Part shown: piece after piece, positions 28,659 through 37,256 of the stretch | How the letters are laid out: each line of letters starts with the position of its first letter | Position numbering within the stretch: the stretch's first letter is position 1 | DNA from: Burkholderiales bacterium | Lineage (GTDB): Bacteria; Pseudomonadota; Gammaproteobacteria; Burkholderiales; Burkholderiaceae_C | Assembly (NCBI GenBank): GCA_030603635.1 | Contig: JAUVXK010000011.1 | Coordinates: 1-44,394, forward strand | Length of the DNA stretch: 44,394 bases | Direction: 5' to 3' | Program-made: the position numbers and the translations under genes | Notes under the pieces: generated by a model | Databases searched by the model: none | What the model was told of the DNA's origin: nothing | What the model saw: only the letters and a program-made list of their open reading frames with translations

Positions 28659-29463
28659 TCCGTCCCGTGTCGGTTGTCAGCCGGTCGGGGCTTGCTGGCC
28701 AGCCGGTGTGAAAGCCGCCTGGACCTACCGTGAAGGCGGCGTATCCGTCGGGCCATGGTCGAGCTTCAACCTCGGTGACCATGTGGGGGACGACCCGCTG
28801 GCCGTGGCCCGGAACCGGCAGCGGCTGGCCTTGGAGCTGGGGGTGCGCCCGGTGTTCCTGCAGCAGGTGCACGGGACGGCGGTGTGCCGACTCCGGTCCG
28901 ACTCCCAGGACGGCCAGCAGGCCGATGCATGCTGGACCGATGAGGCCGGCCTGGCCTGCACGGTGATGGTCGCCGATTGTCTGCCTCTCCTGTTCTCGGA
29001 CCCTGACGGGGGAAGCGTGGCGGCGGCGCATGCCGGTTGGCGGGGGCTGGCTGGCTCGCAGGGGCGCGGTGTGCTGGAAGCCTTGTGCGAAGCGTGGCCT
29101 GCCGCGCAGCGCTGCGCCGACCGTTCCCGCATCACGGTGTGGTTGGGGCCTTGCATCGGGCCCGGGCAATTCGAAGTGGGAGAAGACGTGAGGCAGGCTT
29201 TTCTGCAAAGCGATGCCGGATCGGAGGCTCATTTCGTTGCAAGTACGCTGGCGGTGGACGGTTCGGCTCGCTATCTGGCGAACCTGTCGGCCCTGGCGCG
29301 GCACCGGCTGCGCCAGCTGGGCTTCAACGCCATCGAAGGCAACGACGGCAGTGCCGCGTGGTGTACCGTTAGTCAGCCCTCATGGTTTTTCTCGCACCGG
29401 CGCGACACCGTCCGCCTCGGGGGCAGCGGACGCATGGCCGCCTTGATCTGGCGTCCTTCCTGA
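28645..29463 (+). CDS. pgeF: Peptidoglycan editing factor PgeF (YfiH/laccase-domain family)
   Basis: A 272-residue member of the YfiH/multicopper polyphenol oxidase family, now linked to removal of wrongly built UDP-MurNAc-L-Ser precursors (PgeF) and to purine nucleoside cleavage in homologues. The zinc ligands are His76 (QQVHGT), Cys112 (VADCLPLLF) and His129 (AAAHAGWRG); the segment LGPCIGPGQFEVGEDV is also diagnostic. I chose the ATG at 28645, inside the end of maiA; a longer frame exists but adds only maiA antisense-like residues. In related genomes pgeF commonly precedes phaC, as here, but usually follows rluD rather than maiA. Its 3' end overlaps the small gene on the other strand by 84 bases. 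Confidence 0.88.
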   Translation: MPKADPSRVGCQPVGACWPAGVKAAWTYREGGVSVGPWSSFNLGDHVGDDPLAVARNRQRLALELGVRPVFLQQVHGTAVCRLRSDSQDGQQADACWTDEAGLACTVMVADCLPLLFSDPDGGSVAAAHAGWRGLAGSQGRGVLEALCEAWPAAQRCADRSRITVWLGPCIGPGQFEVGEDVRQAFLQSDAGSEAHFVASTLAVDGSARYLANLSALARHRLRQLGFNAIEGNDGSAAWCTVSQPSWFFSHRRDTVRLGGSGRMAALIWRPS

Positions 29464-29700
29464 GGGTGTCAGTGGCGGGGCGGTACCGGGAACGGGCAGG
29501 GCCGCATCCTGTTGTTCCCGAACCAGCCGGGCTTTTCGGCGCAACGGCGTCCCCATCAGGTAAATCACGATGCCGATGGGCAGCAAACCGTAAAGAAAGA
29601 AGGTGATAATGGCCCCAAGGACGGTTCCCGTGCTGCTGGTGGCCTCGGCCACCGCCATCAGGACCGCCACATAGAGCCAGGCAATGACGACCAGATACAT
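29380..29700 (-). CDS. Small membrane protein of unknown function
   Basis: A 106-residue protein with two membrane spans: MYLVVIAWLYVAVLMAVAEA (1-20) and GTVLGAIITFFLYGLLPIGIVIYLMG (about 24-49). The rest is a basic then Pro/Ala-rich cytoplasmic tail. It resembles small conserved proteins that I associate with Burkholderiales, but I do not know a function. The frame begins with a TTG at 29715; the ATG at 29700 is the likelier start because the membrane segment begins there. It lies between pgeF and phaC on the opposite strand, and its last 27 codons are antisense to the end of pgeF. The membrane half has a natural protein-like sequence, which argues it is real; the tail is less certain. Confidence 0.65.
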   Translation of the reverse strand: MYLVVIAWLYVAVLMAVAEATSSTGTVLGAIITFFLYGLLPIGIVIYLMGTPLRRKARLVREQQDAALPVPGTAPPLTPSGRTPDQGGHASAAPEADGVAPVREKP

Positions 29701-29750
29701 GCGTATGCTTTGCAACCGCGACTCCGCCAGCCCGACGACATGTCAGGTCA

Positions 29751-29778
29751 TTGGAAGCTCGCCATCCCACACTGTAAT
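29751..29778 (+). promoter_or_regulatory. Candidate promoter of the pha operon
   Basis: TTGGAA (29751-29756, four matches to the -35 consensus) and TGTAAT (29773-29778, five matches to the -10) are spaced by 16 bases and lie about 58 bases before the phaC start codon. No better sigma-70-like pair is seen in this 135-base gap. Pattern only. Confidence 0.4.
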
Positions 29779-29835
29779 GCCTACCGCTCTTTTCCTCCTG
29801 CAGGCCGCGCGGCAACCCCACTCCCGGAGATGTGC

Positions 29836-31575
29836 ATGAACCCAGACAATCCCTGGCTCCAGTCGGCCCAGCAATTCCAGCAGGCCGCCATGCAGCAATG
29901 GACCCAGATGCTCCAGGCCCAGCAGGCGTCGGGTGTTCCCAGTCCCAGCTTCGGGCTGCCCAGTGACGCCAACCTGAGCGATCTGCTGGCCAGAATCACC
30001 GGACAGCCTGTCAAGGTGGAGCCCTCCCGCATGCTGGACATCCAGCAGGCTTACATGCGGGAACTCACCGAGCTCTGGAATCAGGGGCTCAAGGTCAAGC
30101 CCCCTAAGGACCGCCGCTTCGCCAGCGAGGCCTGGTCGCAGAATCCCCTGTCCGCTTTCGCTGCTGCGGTGTACCTGCTGAACGCCCGTACGCTCATGTC
30201 ACTGGCCGAGGCCGTGGACGCCGATGCCAAGACCCGCGCACGTATCCACTTCGCCGTCCAGCAGTGGATCGAGGCCAGCGCTCCGAGCAACTTCATGGCC
30301 TTCAACGCCGAGGCACAGAAAAAAGCGCTGGACACCCAGGGCGAGAGCATTGCCAAGGGCATACAGAACTTGCTGCACGACATGAAGCAGGGTCATGTGT
30401 CCATGACCGACGAAAGCGCGTTCGAGGTTGGCAAGAACGTGGCGACCACCGAAGGTCAGGTGGTATTTGAGAACGACCTGTTCCAGCTCATCCAGTACAA
30501 GCCACTCACCGCCAAGGTTCACGAACGTCCGTTCCTGCTGGTTCCGCCCTGCATCAACAAGTTCTACATCCTTGACCTGCAGCCAGAGAATTCCCTGATC
30601 CGCTATGCGGTCGAGCAAGGCATGCGCACCTTCGTGGTGAGCTGGCGCAACCCCGACGAATCCTGTGCCCAGAAGACCTGGGACGACTACATTGAGGACG
30701 CGGTCATCCGGGCGATTGCGGTCACCCAGGAGATCACCGGCGCCGAGGACATCAATGCCCTGGGCTTCTGCGTGGGTGGCACCATGCTGGGCACGGCGCT
30801 GGGCGTGCTGGCCGCGCGCGGCGAAAAGCCGGTCCAAAGCGCCACCTTCCTCACGACCTTCCTCGACTTTTCCGACACCGGGGTTCTGGACGTTTTCATC
30901 GACGAGGCCTTCGTGAAGTTTCGCGAGATGCAGTTCGCCAAGGGCGGCCTGCTGCCCGGTCGGGACCTCGCCACCACCTTCAGCTTTCTGCGCCCGAACG
31001 ATCTGGTGTGGAACTACGTGGTGGGCAACTACCTGAAAGGCGAGACGCCGCCGCCCTTCGACCTGCTGTACTGGAACAGCGACAGCACGAACCTGCCGGG
31101 GCCGTATTACGCCTGGTACCTGCGCAACACCTACCTGGAAAACCGCCTCTGCAAACCCGGGGCGGCCACGGTCTGCGGCGAGAAGATCGACCTGGGCAAG
31201 GTCGATATTCCCGTCTACATCTATGGCTCGCGCGAAGACCACATCGTGCCCATCGGCGGGGCCTATGCCAGCACGCAGCATCTGCCCGGGCCCAAGCGCT
31301 TCGTCATGGGGGCGTCGGGGCACATCGCGGGGGTGATCAACCCGGCCAGCAAGGGCAAGCGCAGCCACTGGATCGGCGTGGACAACCGTTTCCCGGCCCG
31401 CTTCGACGACTGGCTCGCTTCCGCCACCGAGCACCCGGGCAGCTGGTGGACGGACTGGTCCACCTGGCTCAAGCGCCATGCCGGGAAGCTGATCCCTGCG
31501 CCCAAGAGCTACGGGAACCGCAAGCACAAACCCATCGAACCGGCACCGGGCCGGTACGTCAAGGTCAAGGCCTGA
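29836..31575 (+). CDS. phaC: Class I poly(R)-hydroxyalkanoate synthase PhaC
   Basis: A 579-residue polymerase that joins (R)-3-hydroxyacyl-CoA units into polyhydroxybutyrate at the granule surface. The lipase-like box is GFCVGG (310-315) with the nucleophile Cys312. Asp468 (GSREDH) and His496 (GASGHIAG) complete the triad. Length and the absence of a phaE gene show class I. A CGGAGA site lies before the ATG at 29836 (NPDNPW follows); the ATG two codons earlier is possible. The N-terminal 100 or so residues are Gln/Ala-rich, as is usual. It is the first gene of phaC-phaA-phaB, 39 bases before phaA. Confidence 0.96.
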   Translation: MNPDNPWLQSAQQFQQAAMQQWTQMLQAQQASGVPSPSFGLPSDANLSDLLARITGQPVKVEPSRMLDIQQAYMRELTELWNQGLKVKPPKDRRFASEAWSQNPLSAFAAAVYLLNARTLMSLAEAVDADAKTRARIHFAVQQWIEASAPSNFMAFNAEAQKKALDTQGESIAKGIQNLLHDMKQGHVSMTDESAFEVGKNVATTEGQVVFENDLFQLIQYKPLTAKVHERPFLLVPPCINKFYILDLQPENSLIRYAVEQGMRTFVVSWRNPDESCAQKTWDDYIEDAVIRAIAVTQEITGAEDINALGFCVGGTMLGTALGVLAARGEKPVQSATFLTTFLDFSDTGVLDVFIDEAFVKFREMQFAKGGLLPGRDLATTFSFLRPNDLVWNYVVGNYLKGETPPPFDLLYWNSDSTNLPGPYYAWYLRNTYLENRLCKPGAATVCGEKIDLGKVDIPVYIYGSREDHIVPIGGAYASTQHLPGPKRFVMGASGHIAGVINPASKGKRSHWIGVDNRFPARFDDWLASATEHPGSWWTDWSTWLKRHAGKLIPAPKSYGNRKHKPIEPAPGRYVKVKA

Positions 31576-31614
31576 GGCCACCGATCATCAACCGACACCA
31601 ACAGAGGAGTGAAC

Positions 31615-32793
31615 ATGGAAGACATCGTCATTGTGGGCGCCGCCCGTACCGCCGTGGGCAAGTTCGGCGGCAGTCTGGCCAAAATCCCGGCCACCGAATT
31701 GGGGGCCACCGTCATCAAGGCCCTGCTGGAGCGCACGGGCGTGGGCGCCGACCAGATCGGTGAAGTGATCATGGGCCAGGTGCTGGCAGCTGGCGCGGGC
31801 CAGAACCCGGCACGCCAGGCCATGATGAAGGCCGGCATCGCCAAGGAAACGCCGGCCCTGACCATCAACGCCGTCTGCGGCTCCGGTCTGAAGGCCGTGA
31901 TGCTGGCAGCCCAGGCCGTGGCCTGGGGTGACAGCGAGATCGTCATTGCCGGTGGTCAGGAGAACATGAGCGCCAGCCCGCATGTGCTCAACGGTAGCCG
32001 CGACGGCCAGCGCATGGGCGACTGGAAGATGGTCGACACCATGATCGTCGACGGCCTGTGGGACGTGTACAACCAGTACCACATGGGCATCACGGCCGAG
32101 AACGTGGCCAAGGCGCACGGCATCACCCGCGAGCAGCAGGACGCGCTCGCCCTCGCCAGTCAGCAGAAGGCGGCCGCCGCGCAGGAATCCGGCAAGTTCA
32201 AGGACGAGATCGTGCCTGTGGTCATTCCGCAGAAGAAGGGTGACCCGGTCGTGTTCGATGCCGACGAGTACATCAACAAGAAGACCAATGCCGATGCGCT
32301 GGCCGGGCTGCGCCCGGCCTTCGACAAGGCTGGCACCGTGACGGCGGGCAACGCGTCGGGCATCAACGACGGCGCGGCCGCCGTGATGGTCATGAAGGCC
32401 AGCAAGGCCGCTGCGCTGGGCCTTAAGCCCCTTGCCACCATTCGCAGTTTCGGCACCAGCGGCCTGGACCCCGCCACCATGGGCATGGGCCCGGTTCCGG
32501 CTTCGCAAAAGGCCCTGGCCCGTGCCGGCTGGAGCGTGGGCGATGTGGACCTGTTCGAGCTCAACGAGGCCTTTGCCGCCCAGGCCTGTGCCGTCAACCT
32601 GGGGCTGGGCGTGGATCCGGCCAAGGTGAACGTGAATGGTGGTGCCATTGCGATCGGTCACCCCATCGGAGCTTCCGGTTGTCGCATCCTGGTCACCCTG
32701 CTGCACGAAATGCAGCGCCGCAACGCGAAGAAGGGTCTGGCGGCCTTGTGCATTGGCGGCGGCATGGGCGTGTCCCTGACCGTCGAGCGTTGA
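31615..32793 (+). CDS. phaA: Acetyl-CoA C-acetyltransferase PhaA
   Basis: A 392-residue biosynthetic thiolase that condenses two acetyl-CoA to acetoacetyl-CoA. Catalytic residues: nucleophile Cys88 (INAVCGSGL), His349 ([12 protein letters not shown]) and Cys379 (LCIGGGMG). An AGAGGAG ribosome site 6 bases upstream fixes the ATG at 31615 over the nearby GTG at 31609. Length is that of the class I tetrameric thiolases. It follows phaC and precedes phaB, so its role is in polyhydroxybutyrate synthesis rather than fatty-acid breakdown. Confidence 0.96.
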   Translation: MEDIVIVGAARTAVGKFGGSLAKIPATELGATVIKALLERTGVGADQIGEVIMGQVLAAGAGQNPARQAMMKAGIAKETPALTINAVCGSGLKAVMLAAQAVAWGDSEIVIAGGQENMSASPHVLNGSRDGQRMGDWKMVDTMIVDGLWDVYNQYHMGITAENVAKAHGITREQQDALALASQQKAAAAQESGKFKDEIVPVVIPQKKGDPVVFDADEYINKKTNADALAGLRPAFDKAGTVTAGNASGINDGAAAVMVMKASKAAALGLKPLATIRSFGTSGLDPATMGMGPVPASQKALARAGWSVGDVDLFELNEAFAAQACAVNLGLGVDPAKVNVNGGAIAIGHPIGASGCRILVTLLHEMQRRNAKKGLAALCIGGGMGVSLTVER

Positions 32794-32836
32794 TTTCCTG
32801 TCTGTCACCCACTCATCACATCCAGAGGAGAAAAGC

Positions 32837-33574
32837 ATGAGTCAGAAAGTTGCTTACGTCACCGGCGGCATGGGCGGTATCGGTACCGCCATCTGCCACC
32901 GTCTGGCCAAGGCCGGATTCAAGGTCATCGCGGGCTGCGGTCCGACGCGGGACTTCCAGAAGTGGCTGGATGAACAGAAAGCCCTGGGCTTCTCGTTCCA
33001 TGCCAGCGTGGGCAACGTGGCCGATTGGGATTCGACGGTCCAGGCCTTTACCAAGGCCAAGGAAGAGCACGGCCCCATCGATGTGCTGGTGAACAACGCC
33101 GGCATCACCCGCGACCGCATGTTTCTCAAGATGACGCTGGATGACTGGAACGCCGTCATCAACACCAACCTGACCTCCATGTTCAACGTGACCAAGCAGG
33201 TGGTGCCGGACATGGTGGAGCGCGGCTGGGGTCGCATCATCCAGATCTCCTCGGTCAACGGCGAGAAGGGTCAGGCAGGCCAGACCAACTACTCCGCGGC
33301 CAAGGCCGGCATGCACGGTTTCACCATGGCGCTTGCCCAGGAAGTGGCCGCCAAGGGGGTGACGGTCAACACCGTGAGCCCTGGCTACATCGGGACCGAT
33401 ATGGTGCGTGCCATCCGCCCGGACGTGCTGGAGAAGATCGTGGCCACCATTCCAGTCAAGCGTCTGGGCAACCCGGAGGAAATCGGCTCGATCGTCGCGT
33501 GGCTGGCCAGCGAGGACGCCGGCTTCACCACCGGCGCCGATTTCTCCTGCAATGGCGGTTTGCACATGGGCTGA
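32837..33574 (+). CDS. phaB: Acetoacetyl-CoA reductase PhaB
   Basis: A 245-residue short-chain dehydrogenase that reduces acetoacetyl-CoA to (R)-3-hydroxybutyryl-CoA with NADPH. The cofactor loop GGMGGIG is at 10-16, NNAG follows at about 86-89, and the catalytic residues are Ser139, Tyr152 and Lys156 (SSVNGEKGQAGQTNYSAAK). An AGAGGAG site precedes the ATG. It is the last gene of the pha operon; no phasin or phaR gene follows, and a hairpin lies just downstream. Confidence 0.95.
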   Translation: MSQKVAYVTGGMGGIGTAICHRLAKAGFKVIAGCGPTRDFQKWLDEQKALGFSFHASVGNVADWDSTVQAFTKAKEEHGPIDVLVNNAGITRDRMFLKMTLDDWNAVINTNLTSMFNVTKQVVPDMVERGWGRIIQISSVNGEKGQAGQTNYSAAKAGMHGFTMALAQEVAAKGVTVNTVSPGYIGTDMVRAIRPDVLEKIVATIPVKRLGNPEEIGSIVAWLASEDAGFTTGADFSCNGGLHMG

Positions 33575-33596
33575 TCAGGCGCATGGTTTGACGCTG

Positions 33597-33618
33597 GCAA
33601 CCCGCTTTGGCGGGTTGC
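33597..33618 (+). terminator. Likely terminator after phaB
   Basis: A perfect 9-base-pair stem (33597-33605 with 33610-33618) closes a TTTG loop 23 bases after the phaB stop codon. The following sequence has only a short T run (GCGTTTGG), so termination may be imperfect. It separates the pha operon from dusA. Confidence 0.6.
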
Positions 33619-33634
33619 TGCGTTTGGGGGCTGG

Positions 33635-33640
33635 GATAAT
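33635..33640 (+). promoter_or_regulatory. -10-like element of dusA, close to the start codon
   Basis: GATAAT (five of six matches to the -10 consensus) ends 8 bases before the dusA ATG. Transcription from it would begin at or beside the start codon, giving a leaderless or nearly leaderless message; no ribosome site is present. No convincing -35 is seen. Confidence 0.4.
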
Positions 33641-33648
33641 CCGCTCCC

Positions 33649-34650
33649 ATGACCCGAGAAACTCAAGGCCTCTCCCGCGATTGGCGCCTGTCCGTGGCGC
33701 CGATGCTGGACTGGACCGACAAACACTGCCGCTATTTCCACCGTCTGCTGACCCGTCGCACCCGACTTTACACCGAGATGGTGACCACGGGGGCGCTGAT
33801 GCATGGATCGGTGCGTCGCCATCTGCGCTTCGATGCGCAGGAGCACCCGGTGGCGTTGCAGCTCGGTGGTAGCGAGCCGCGTGAGCTGGCGATCGCGGCG
33901 CGCCTCGGTGAGGCCTGGGGCTACGATGAGATCAACCTGAACTGCGGTTGCCCCAGTGAGCGGGTGCAACGGGGTGCCTTCGGTGCCTGTCTGATGGCGG
34001 AGCCCGGCCTGGTGGCCGATGGCGTCAAGGCGATGCGGGATGCGGTTCGCATTCCCGTCACGGTCAAACACCGCATCGGCATCGACCGGGTGGAGAGTTA
34101 CGATTTCGTCCGTGATTTCGTGGGGCTGGTCAGCGAGGCGGGCTGCGAAGTGTTCATCGTGCACGCGCGCAACGCCTGGTTGCAGGGCCTCTCGCCCAAG
34201 GAAAACCGCGAGGTACCCCCGCTGCGTTACGAGCATGCCTATCGCCTGAAGCGGGACTTTCCACACCTGACCATCGTGATCAATGGGGGCATCCAGACGA
34301 ACGAGGCGATCGAGGCGCATTTGCGTCAGGTCGATGGCGCGATGCTGGGTCGCGAGGCCTATCACCACCCCTGGCTCCTGTCGAGCTGGGATGCGGGGTT
34401 TTACGGCGAGCCTGCCAGCCCACCCGTGCGCGAGTCCGTGGAGGAGGCGATGGTGGCCTACATGGAACGCGAGGCCCACGAGGACGGTACCCCCTGGTAT
34501 GCGATCGCGCGCCACATGCTGGGCCTGTATCACGGCCAGCGCGGCGCGCGACTGTGGCGCCAGGTCTGGAGCAACCATCGGCTCAAGCCGCTGCCGCCAC
34601 GGGAGGTCTGGGCCATGGCCCGGGCAGCGCTGGCGCAGGGGGCCGTCTGA
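33649..34650 (+). CDS. dusA: tRNA-dihydrouridine synthase DusA
   Basis: A 333-residue FMN enzyme that reduces uridine to dihydrouridine in the tRNA D-loop (positions 20/20a for DusA), using NADPH. The start SVAPMLDWTDKHCRYFHR (15-32) is diagnostic of DusA, and the catalytic Cys101 is in NCGCPSERVQ. FMN/phosphate-binding segments KHRIGID, HARNAWLQGLSPKENRE and INGGIQ follow. The C-terminal helical domain (HMLGLYHGQRGARLWRQ) is complete. The gene stands alone between the pha terminator and the GGDEF-EAL gene, which ends 3 bases from it on the other strand. Confidence 0.95.
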   Translation: MTRETQGLSRDWRLSVAPMLDWTDKHCRYFHRLLTRRTRLYTEMVTTGALMHGSVRRHLRFDAQEHPVALQLGGSEPRELAIAARLGEAWGYDEINLNCGCPSERVQRGAFGACLMAEPGLVADGVKAMRDAVRIPVTVKHRIGIDRVESYDFVRDFVGLVSEAGCEVFIVHARNAWLQGLSPKENREVPPLRYEHAYRLKRDFPHLTIVINGGIQTNEAIEAHLRQVDGAMLGREAYHHPWLLSSWDAGFYGEPASPPVRESVEEAMVAYMEREAHEDGTPWYAIARHMLGLYHGQRGARLWRQVWSNHRLKPLPPREVWAMARAALAQGAV

Positions 34651-34653
34651 GGT

Positions 34654-37182
34654 TCAGACGCCTGGGCGTTCGCTCAGAAAGCGGGTGAACATGTCGGCCG
34701 TCATCGGGCGGGCGAAGAGGTAGCCCTGGGCCTCGTCGCACTGAAACACCCGGAGCATGTGACGCATGTCTTCGGTTTCCACCCCCTCGGCAATGGTTTT
34801 CAGGTTCAGGCTCCGTGCCATCTGGACGATGGCCCGAACGATGGCCGCGTCGTCGGGGTCGGTGGCAAGATCGCGCACGAAGGACTGGTCGATCTTCAGC
34901 TTGTCCACCTCGAACCGCTTGAGGTAGGAGAGGCTGGAGTAGCCGGTGCCGAAATCGTCGATCGACAGTTTCACGCCGAGCAGCTTGAGCCGGCGGACCG
35001 TGGCGAGCACCTGTTCGACGTTCTGGATCATGATGGATTCCGTGAGCTCCAGTTCCAGGCAATGCGGGGGCAGGCCGGTGGTTTCCAGGGCCCGGAGCAC
35101 AGTCTGCTCCACATTGCCGCGGCGGAACTGCACGGCCGACAGGTTGATGGCCACGCACAGTTCGGGCAGCCCCGCCTGGCGCCAGGCACTGGCCTGTCGG
35201 CAGGCTTCCATGATGACCCATTCGCCGATGGGGACGATGAGCCCGCTTTCCTCGGCCACGGGGATGAACCGTCCCGGCATGATCAGGCCGTCACCAGGGG
35301 CGTTCCAGCGCAGCAGTGCTTCGGCGCCGGTGATGCGGCCACTGGCCAGTTCCACCTGTGGCTGGTAGTGCAGTTCCAGTTCGCCATGGTCGAGCGCCCG
35401 CCGCAGGCCGTTGCGCAGGGCCAGGTGCTCGCTGGCACGGTGACTCATGGCATCGTTGAAGAAGTGGTAGGTCGCGCGTCCGTTCTCCTTGGCCTGGTAC
35501 ATGGCCATGTCGGCCTTTTTCATCAGGGTGTCGAAGGTCCGGCCATCTTCTGGGTATACCGCCACTCCTACCGACACCGACGTGGTCAGTTCGTTGCCGT
35601 CCAGCGCAAAGGGCCGCTGCATATGTTCCATCAGCTTGTCGAGCACGGGAACGGCGGCCTGTCCGTCGGCGAGATCCCGCAGCAGGATGACGAATTCATC
35701 GCCGCCCTGCCGGCTCACGGTGTCGGTGTCGCGAATGCACTGGTTGAGCCGCTGCGTCACCTCCTTGAGCAGCAGGTCCCCGGTGTCGTGGCCCAGCGTG
35801 TCGTTGATCTGCTTGAAATTGTCCAGGTCCATGAAGAGCAGTGCCACATGCTTGTGGTGGCGGTCCGCTTGGGCCATCGCCTGGTCCACCCGGTCGCGCA
35901 ACAACAGACGGTTGGGCAGGCCGGTCAGGACGTCGTGGTAAGCCAGGAACTCGATGCGTTGCTCCGCTTCCTTGCGTTCGCTGATGTCTGCGGCGATGGT
36001 GAGGTAACCGGTGATCGAACCGGCGCTGTCGCGCATCGGGGCGATCGTCATGTTGAGGTAGATGCGTCTGCCATCCCGGCGCTGCCGCACCACCTCGGTC
36101 TGCATGAGTGTTTCACCCGCCAGCACGCGGCGCTTCATTTCTTCATGTTCCTGCAGGCGGTCGCGTGGGACGGACGGAATCTGTCGTCCCACGATTTCCT
36201 CCGCTGACCAGCCAAACATGCGCTCGGCTGCCGGGTTCCAGCTCGTGACGATGCTGTGGCGATCGCGTGTGTAGATGGCAAGCGGGGCACACTGGATCAT
36301 GGCGTCGAGCTGCTGGTGGGCCTTTTCCAGCTCGGCGGTGCGCTCCAGCACGCGCTGTTCCAGCAGGCGCCGGGTCTGGTTGAGGTCGTCCTCGATGGCC
36401 TTGCGTTTGGTGATGTCTTCACTGATCCAGATGGCCCCCTGGCCTCCCTCCGGGCTGGGGATGGCCTTGGCCAGATGGCGACTCCAGAGTGGGCTGCCGT
36501 CTTGGCGGATATTGAGCCATTCGATGTCCACCAGCTCGCCGCTTGCCAGCAAGGGACCCACGCGGTCCGCAAAGGCCTGGTAGTCCTCGGGGTCCCGGAA
36601 GAACACGTTGCTGCGACGTCCGATCAGGCTGCCTGGGGGCCAGCCATAGATCAACTCCATGCGGGGGTTGCAGTGGGCGATGGTGCCGTTGTGGGTGAAC
36701 AGGATGCCCACCGAGGCGTTTTCCAGAATCGCCTGCTGTCGCAGCAGCAGATTCTGGATTTCGGCTTCCGCCCGCCGGCGATCGCCAATGTCTTCGGCGA
36801 TCCAGATGGCGCCCTCGGCCGTGTTGGCCGGATTGATGGCCTTGGCGCGGATGTGGCAGTACACGACGCTGCCGTCCTTGCGCCGCATGGGCATTTCCTG
36901 GTCGAACAGCTTGCCTTGAGCCAAGATGGGTGAGGCGACGCGTCCTGTGTTGGCGTAATGGTCGGGGGACAGGTAGAACACAGAACCGTGCTGACCGACC
37001 AGTTCCGGGTGAGGCCAGCCAAAAATCTCGGAGCAGCGCGGATTGCACTGGAGGACATGCTGGTTTTTGGTGAACAGGATGCCCACCGAGGCGTTTTCAA
37101 GGATCGCCTGGTATTCGAGCAGGGTCTGCCGGTCGAGGTGGGATGAGGGTATGTCGTCCAGAATGGCGGTCGGTGGTTTCAT
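34654..37182 (-). CDS. Triple-PAS GGDEF-EAL cyclic-di-GMP signalling protein
   Basis: An 842-residue cytoplasmic sensor with no membrane span. Three PAS domains (about 22-135, 147-260, 290-405) are followed by GGDEF (about 410-570) and EAL (585-835). The cyclase motif is intact (RQGGDEF, 493-497) and a product-inhibition RxxD site is present (Arg484-Asp487). The phosphodiesterase motif EALLRW (621-626), the metal pair in DDFGTG (742-747), Lys763 and Glu799 are also intact, so both activities are possible. A coiled coil (about 262-292) links PAS2 to PAS3. The first two PAS domains share the start QAILENASVGILFT and near-identical DNA, suggesting a recent internal duplication. The ligand of the PAS domains is not evident. 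It is downstream of the GntR gene on the same strand. Confidence 0.93.
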   Translation of the reverse strand: MKPPTAILDDIPSSHLDRQTLLEYQAILENASVGILFTKNQHVLQCNPRCSEIFGWPHPELVGQHGSVFYLSPDHYANTGRVASPILAQGKLFDQEMPMRRKDGSVVYCHIRAKAINPANTAEGAIWIAEDIGDRRRAEAEIQNLLLRQQAILENASVGILFTHNGTIAHCNPRMELIYGWPPGSLIGRRSNVFFRDPEDYQAFADRVGPLLASGELVDIEWLNIRQDGSPLWSRHLAKAIPSPEGGQGAIWISEDITKRKAIEDDLNQTRRLLEQRVLERTAELEKAHQQLDAMIQCAPLAIYTRDRHSIVTSWNPAAERMFGWSAEEIVGRQIPSVPRDRLQEHEEMKRRVLAGETLMQTEVVRQRRDGRRIYLNMTIAPMRDSAGSITGYLTIAADISERKEAEQRIEFLAYHDVLTGLPNRLLLRDRVDQAMAQADRHHKHVALLFMDLDNFKQINDTLGHDTGDLLLKEVTQRLNQCIRDTDTVSRQGGDEFVILLRDLADGQAAVPVLDKLMEHMQRPFALDGNELTTSVSVGVAVYPEDGRTFDTLMKKADMAMYQAKENGRATYHFFNDAMSHRASEHLALRNGLRRALDHGELELHYQPQVELASGRITGAEALLRWNAPGDGLIMPGRFIPVAEESGLIVPIGEWVIMEACRQASAWRQAGLPELCVAINLSAVQFRRGNVEQTVLRALETTGLPPHCLELELTESIMIQNVEQVLATVRRLKLLGVKLSIDDFGTGYSSLSYLKRFEVDKLKIDQSFVRDLATDPDDAAIVRAIVQMARSLNLKTIAEGVETEDMRHMLRVFQCDEAQGYLFARPMTADMFTRFLSERPGV
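36696..36722 (-). repeat. Internal direct repeat, PAS2 copy
   Basis: 27 bases here are identical to 37071-37097, exactly 375 bases (125 codons) away, and similarity continues beyond them. Both encode the opening of a PAS domain in the GGDEF-EAL gene. This indicates tandem duplication of one PAS module. Confidence 0.85.
37071..37097 (-). repeat. Internal direct repeat, PAS1 copy
   Basis: Second copy of the 27-base repeat at 36696-36722, in the same frame, encoding the start of the first PAS domain. Confidence 0.85.
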
Positions 37183-37238
37183 GTTGGCATCCGCCCGGGT
37201 TCAAGCGCCCCATTTTAGGGAGCCGGCACATACTGGAC

Positions 37239-37256
37239 ACCCGGGATATCCCCGGT
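37239..37256. promoter_or_regulatory. 18-base near-perfect palindrome upstream of the GGDEF-EAL gene
   Basis: ACCCGGGATATCCCCGGT pairs at 8 of 9 positions around a GATATC centre. On the minus strand it lies just after the GntR stop codon and 57 bases before the GGDEF-EAL start. A TAAAAT hexamer (37212-37217, minus strand) would place the -35 at about 37235-37240, touching the palindrome, so it could be an operator. A weak terminator of the GntR gene is the alternative, but no T run follows. Confidence 0.3.
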
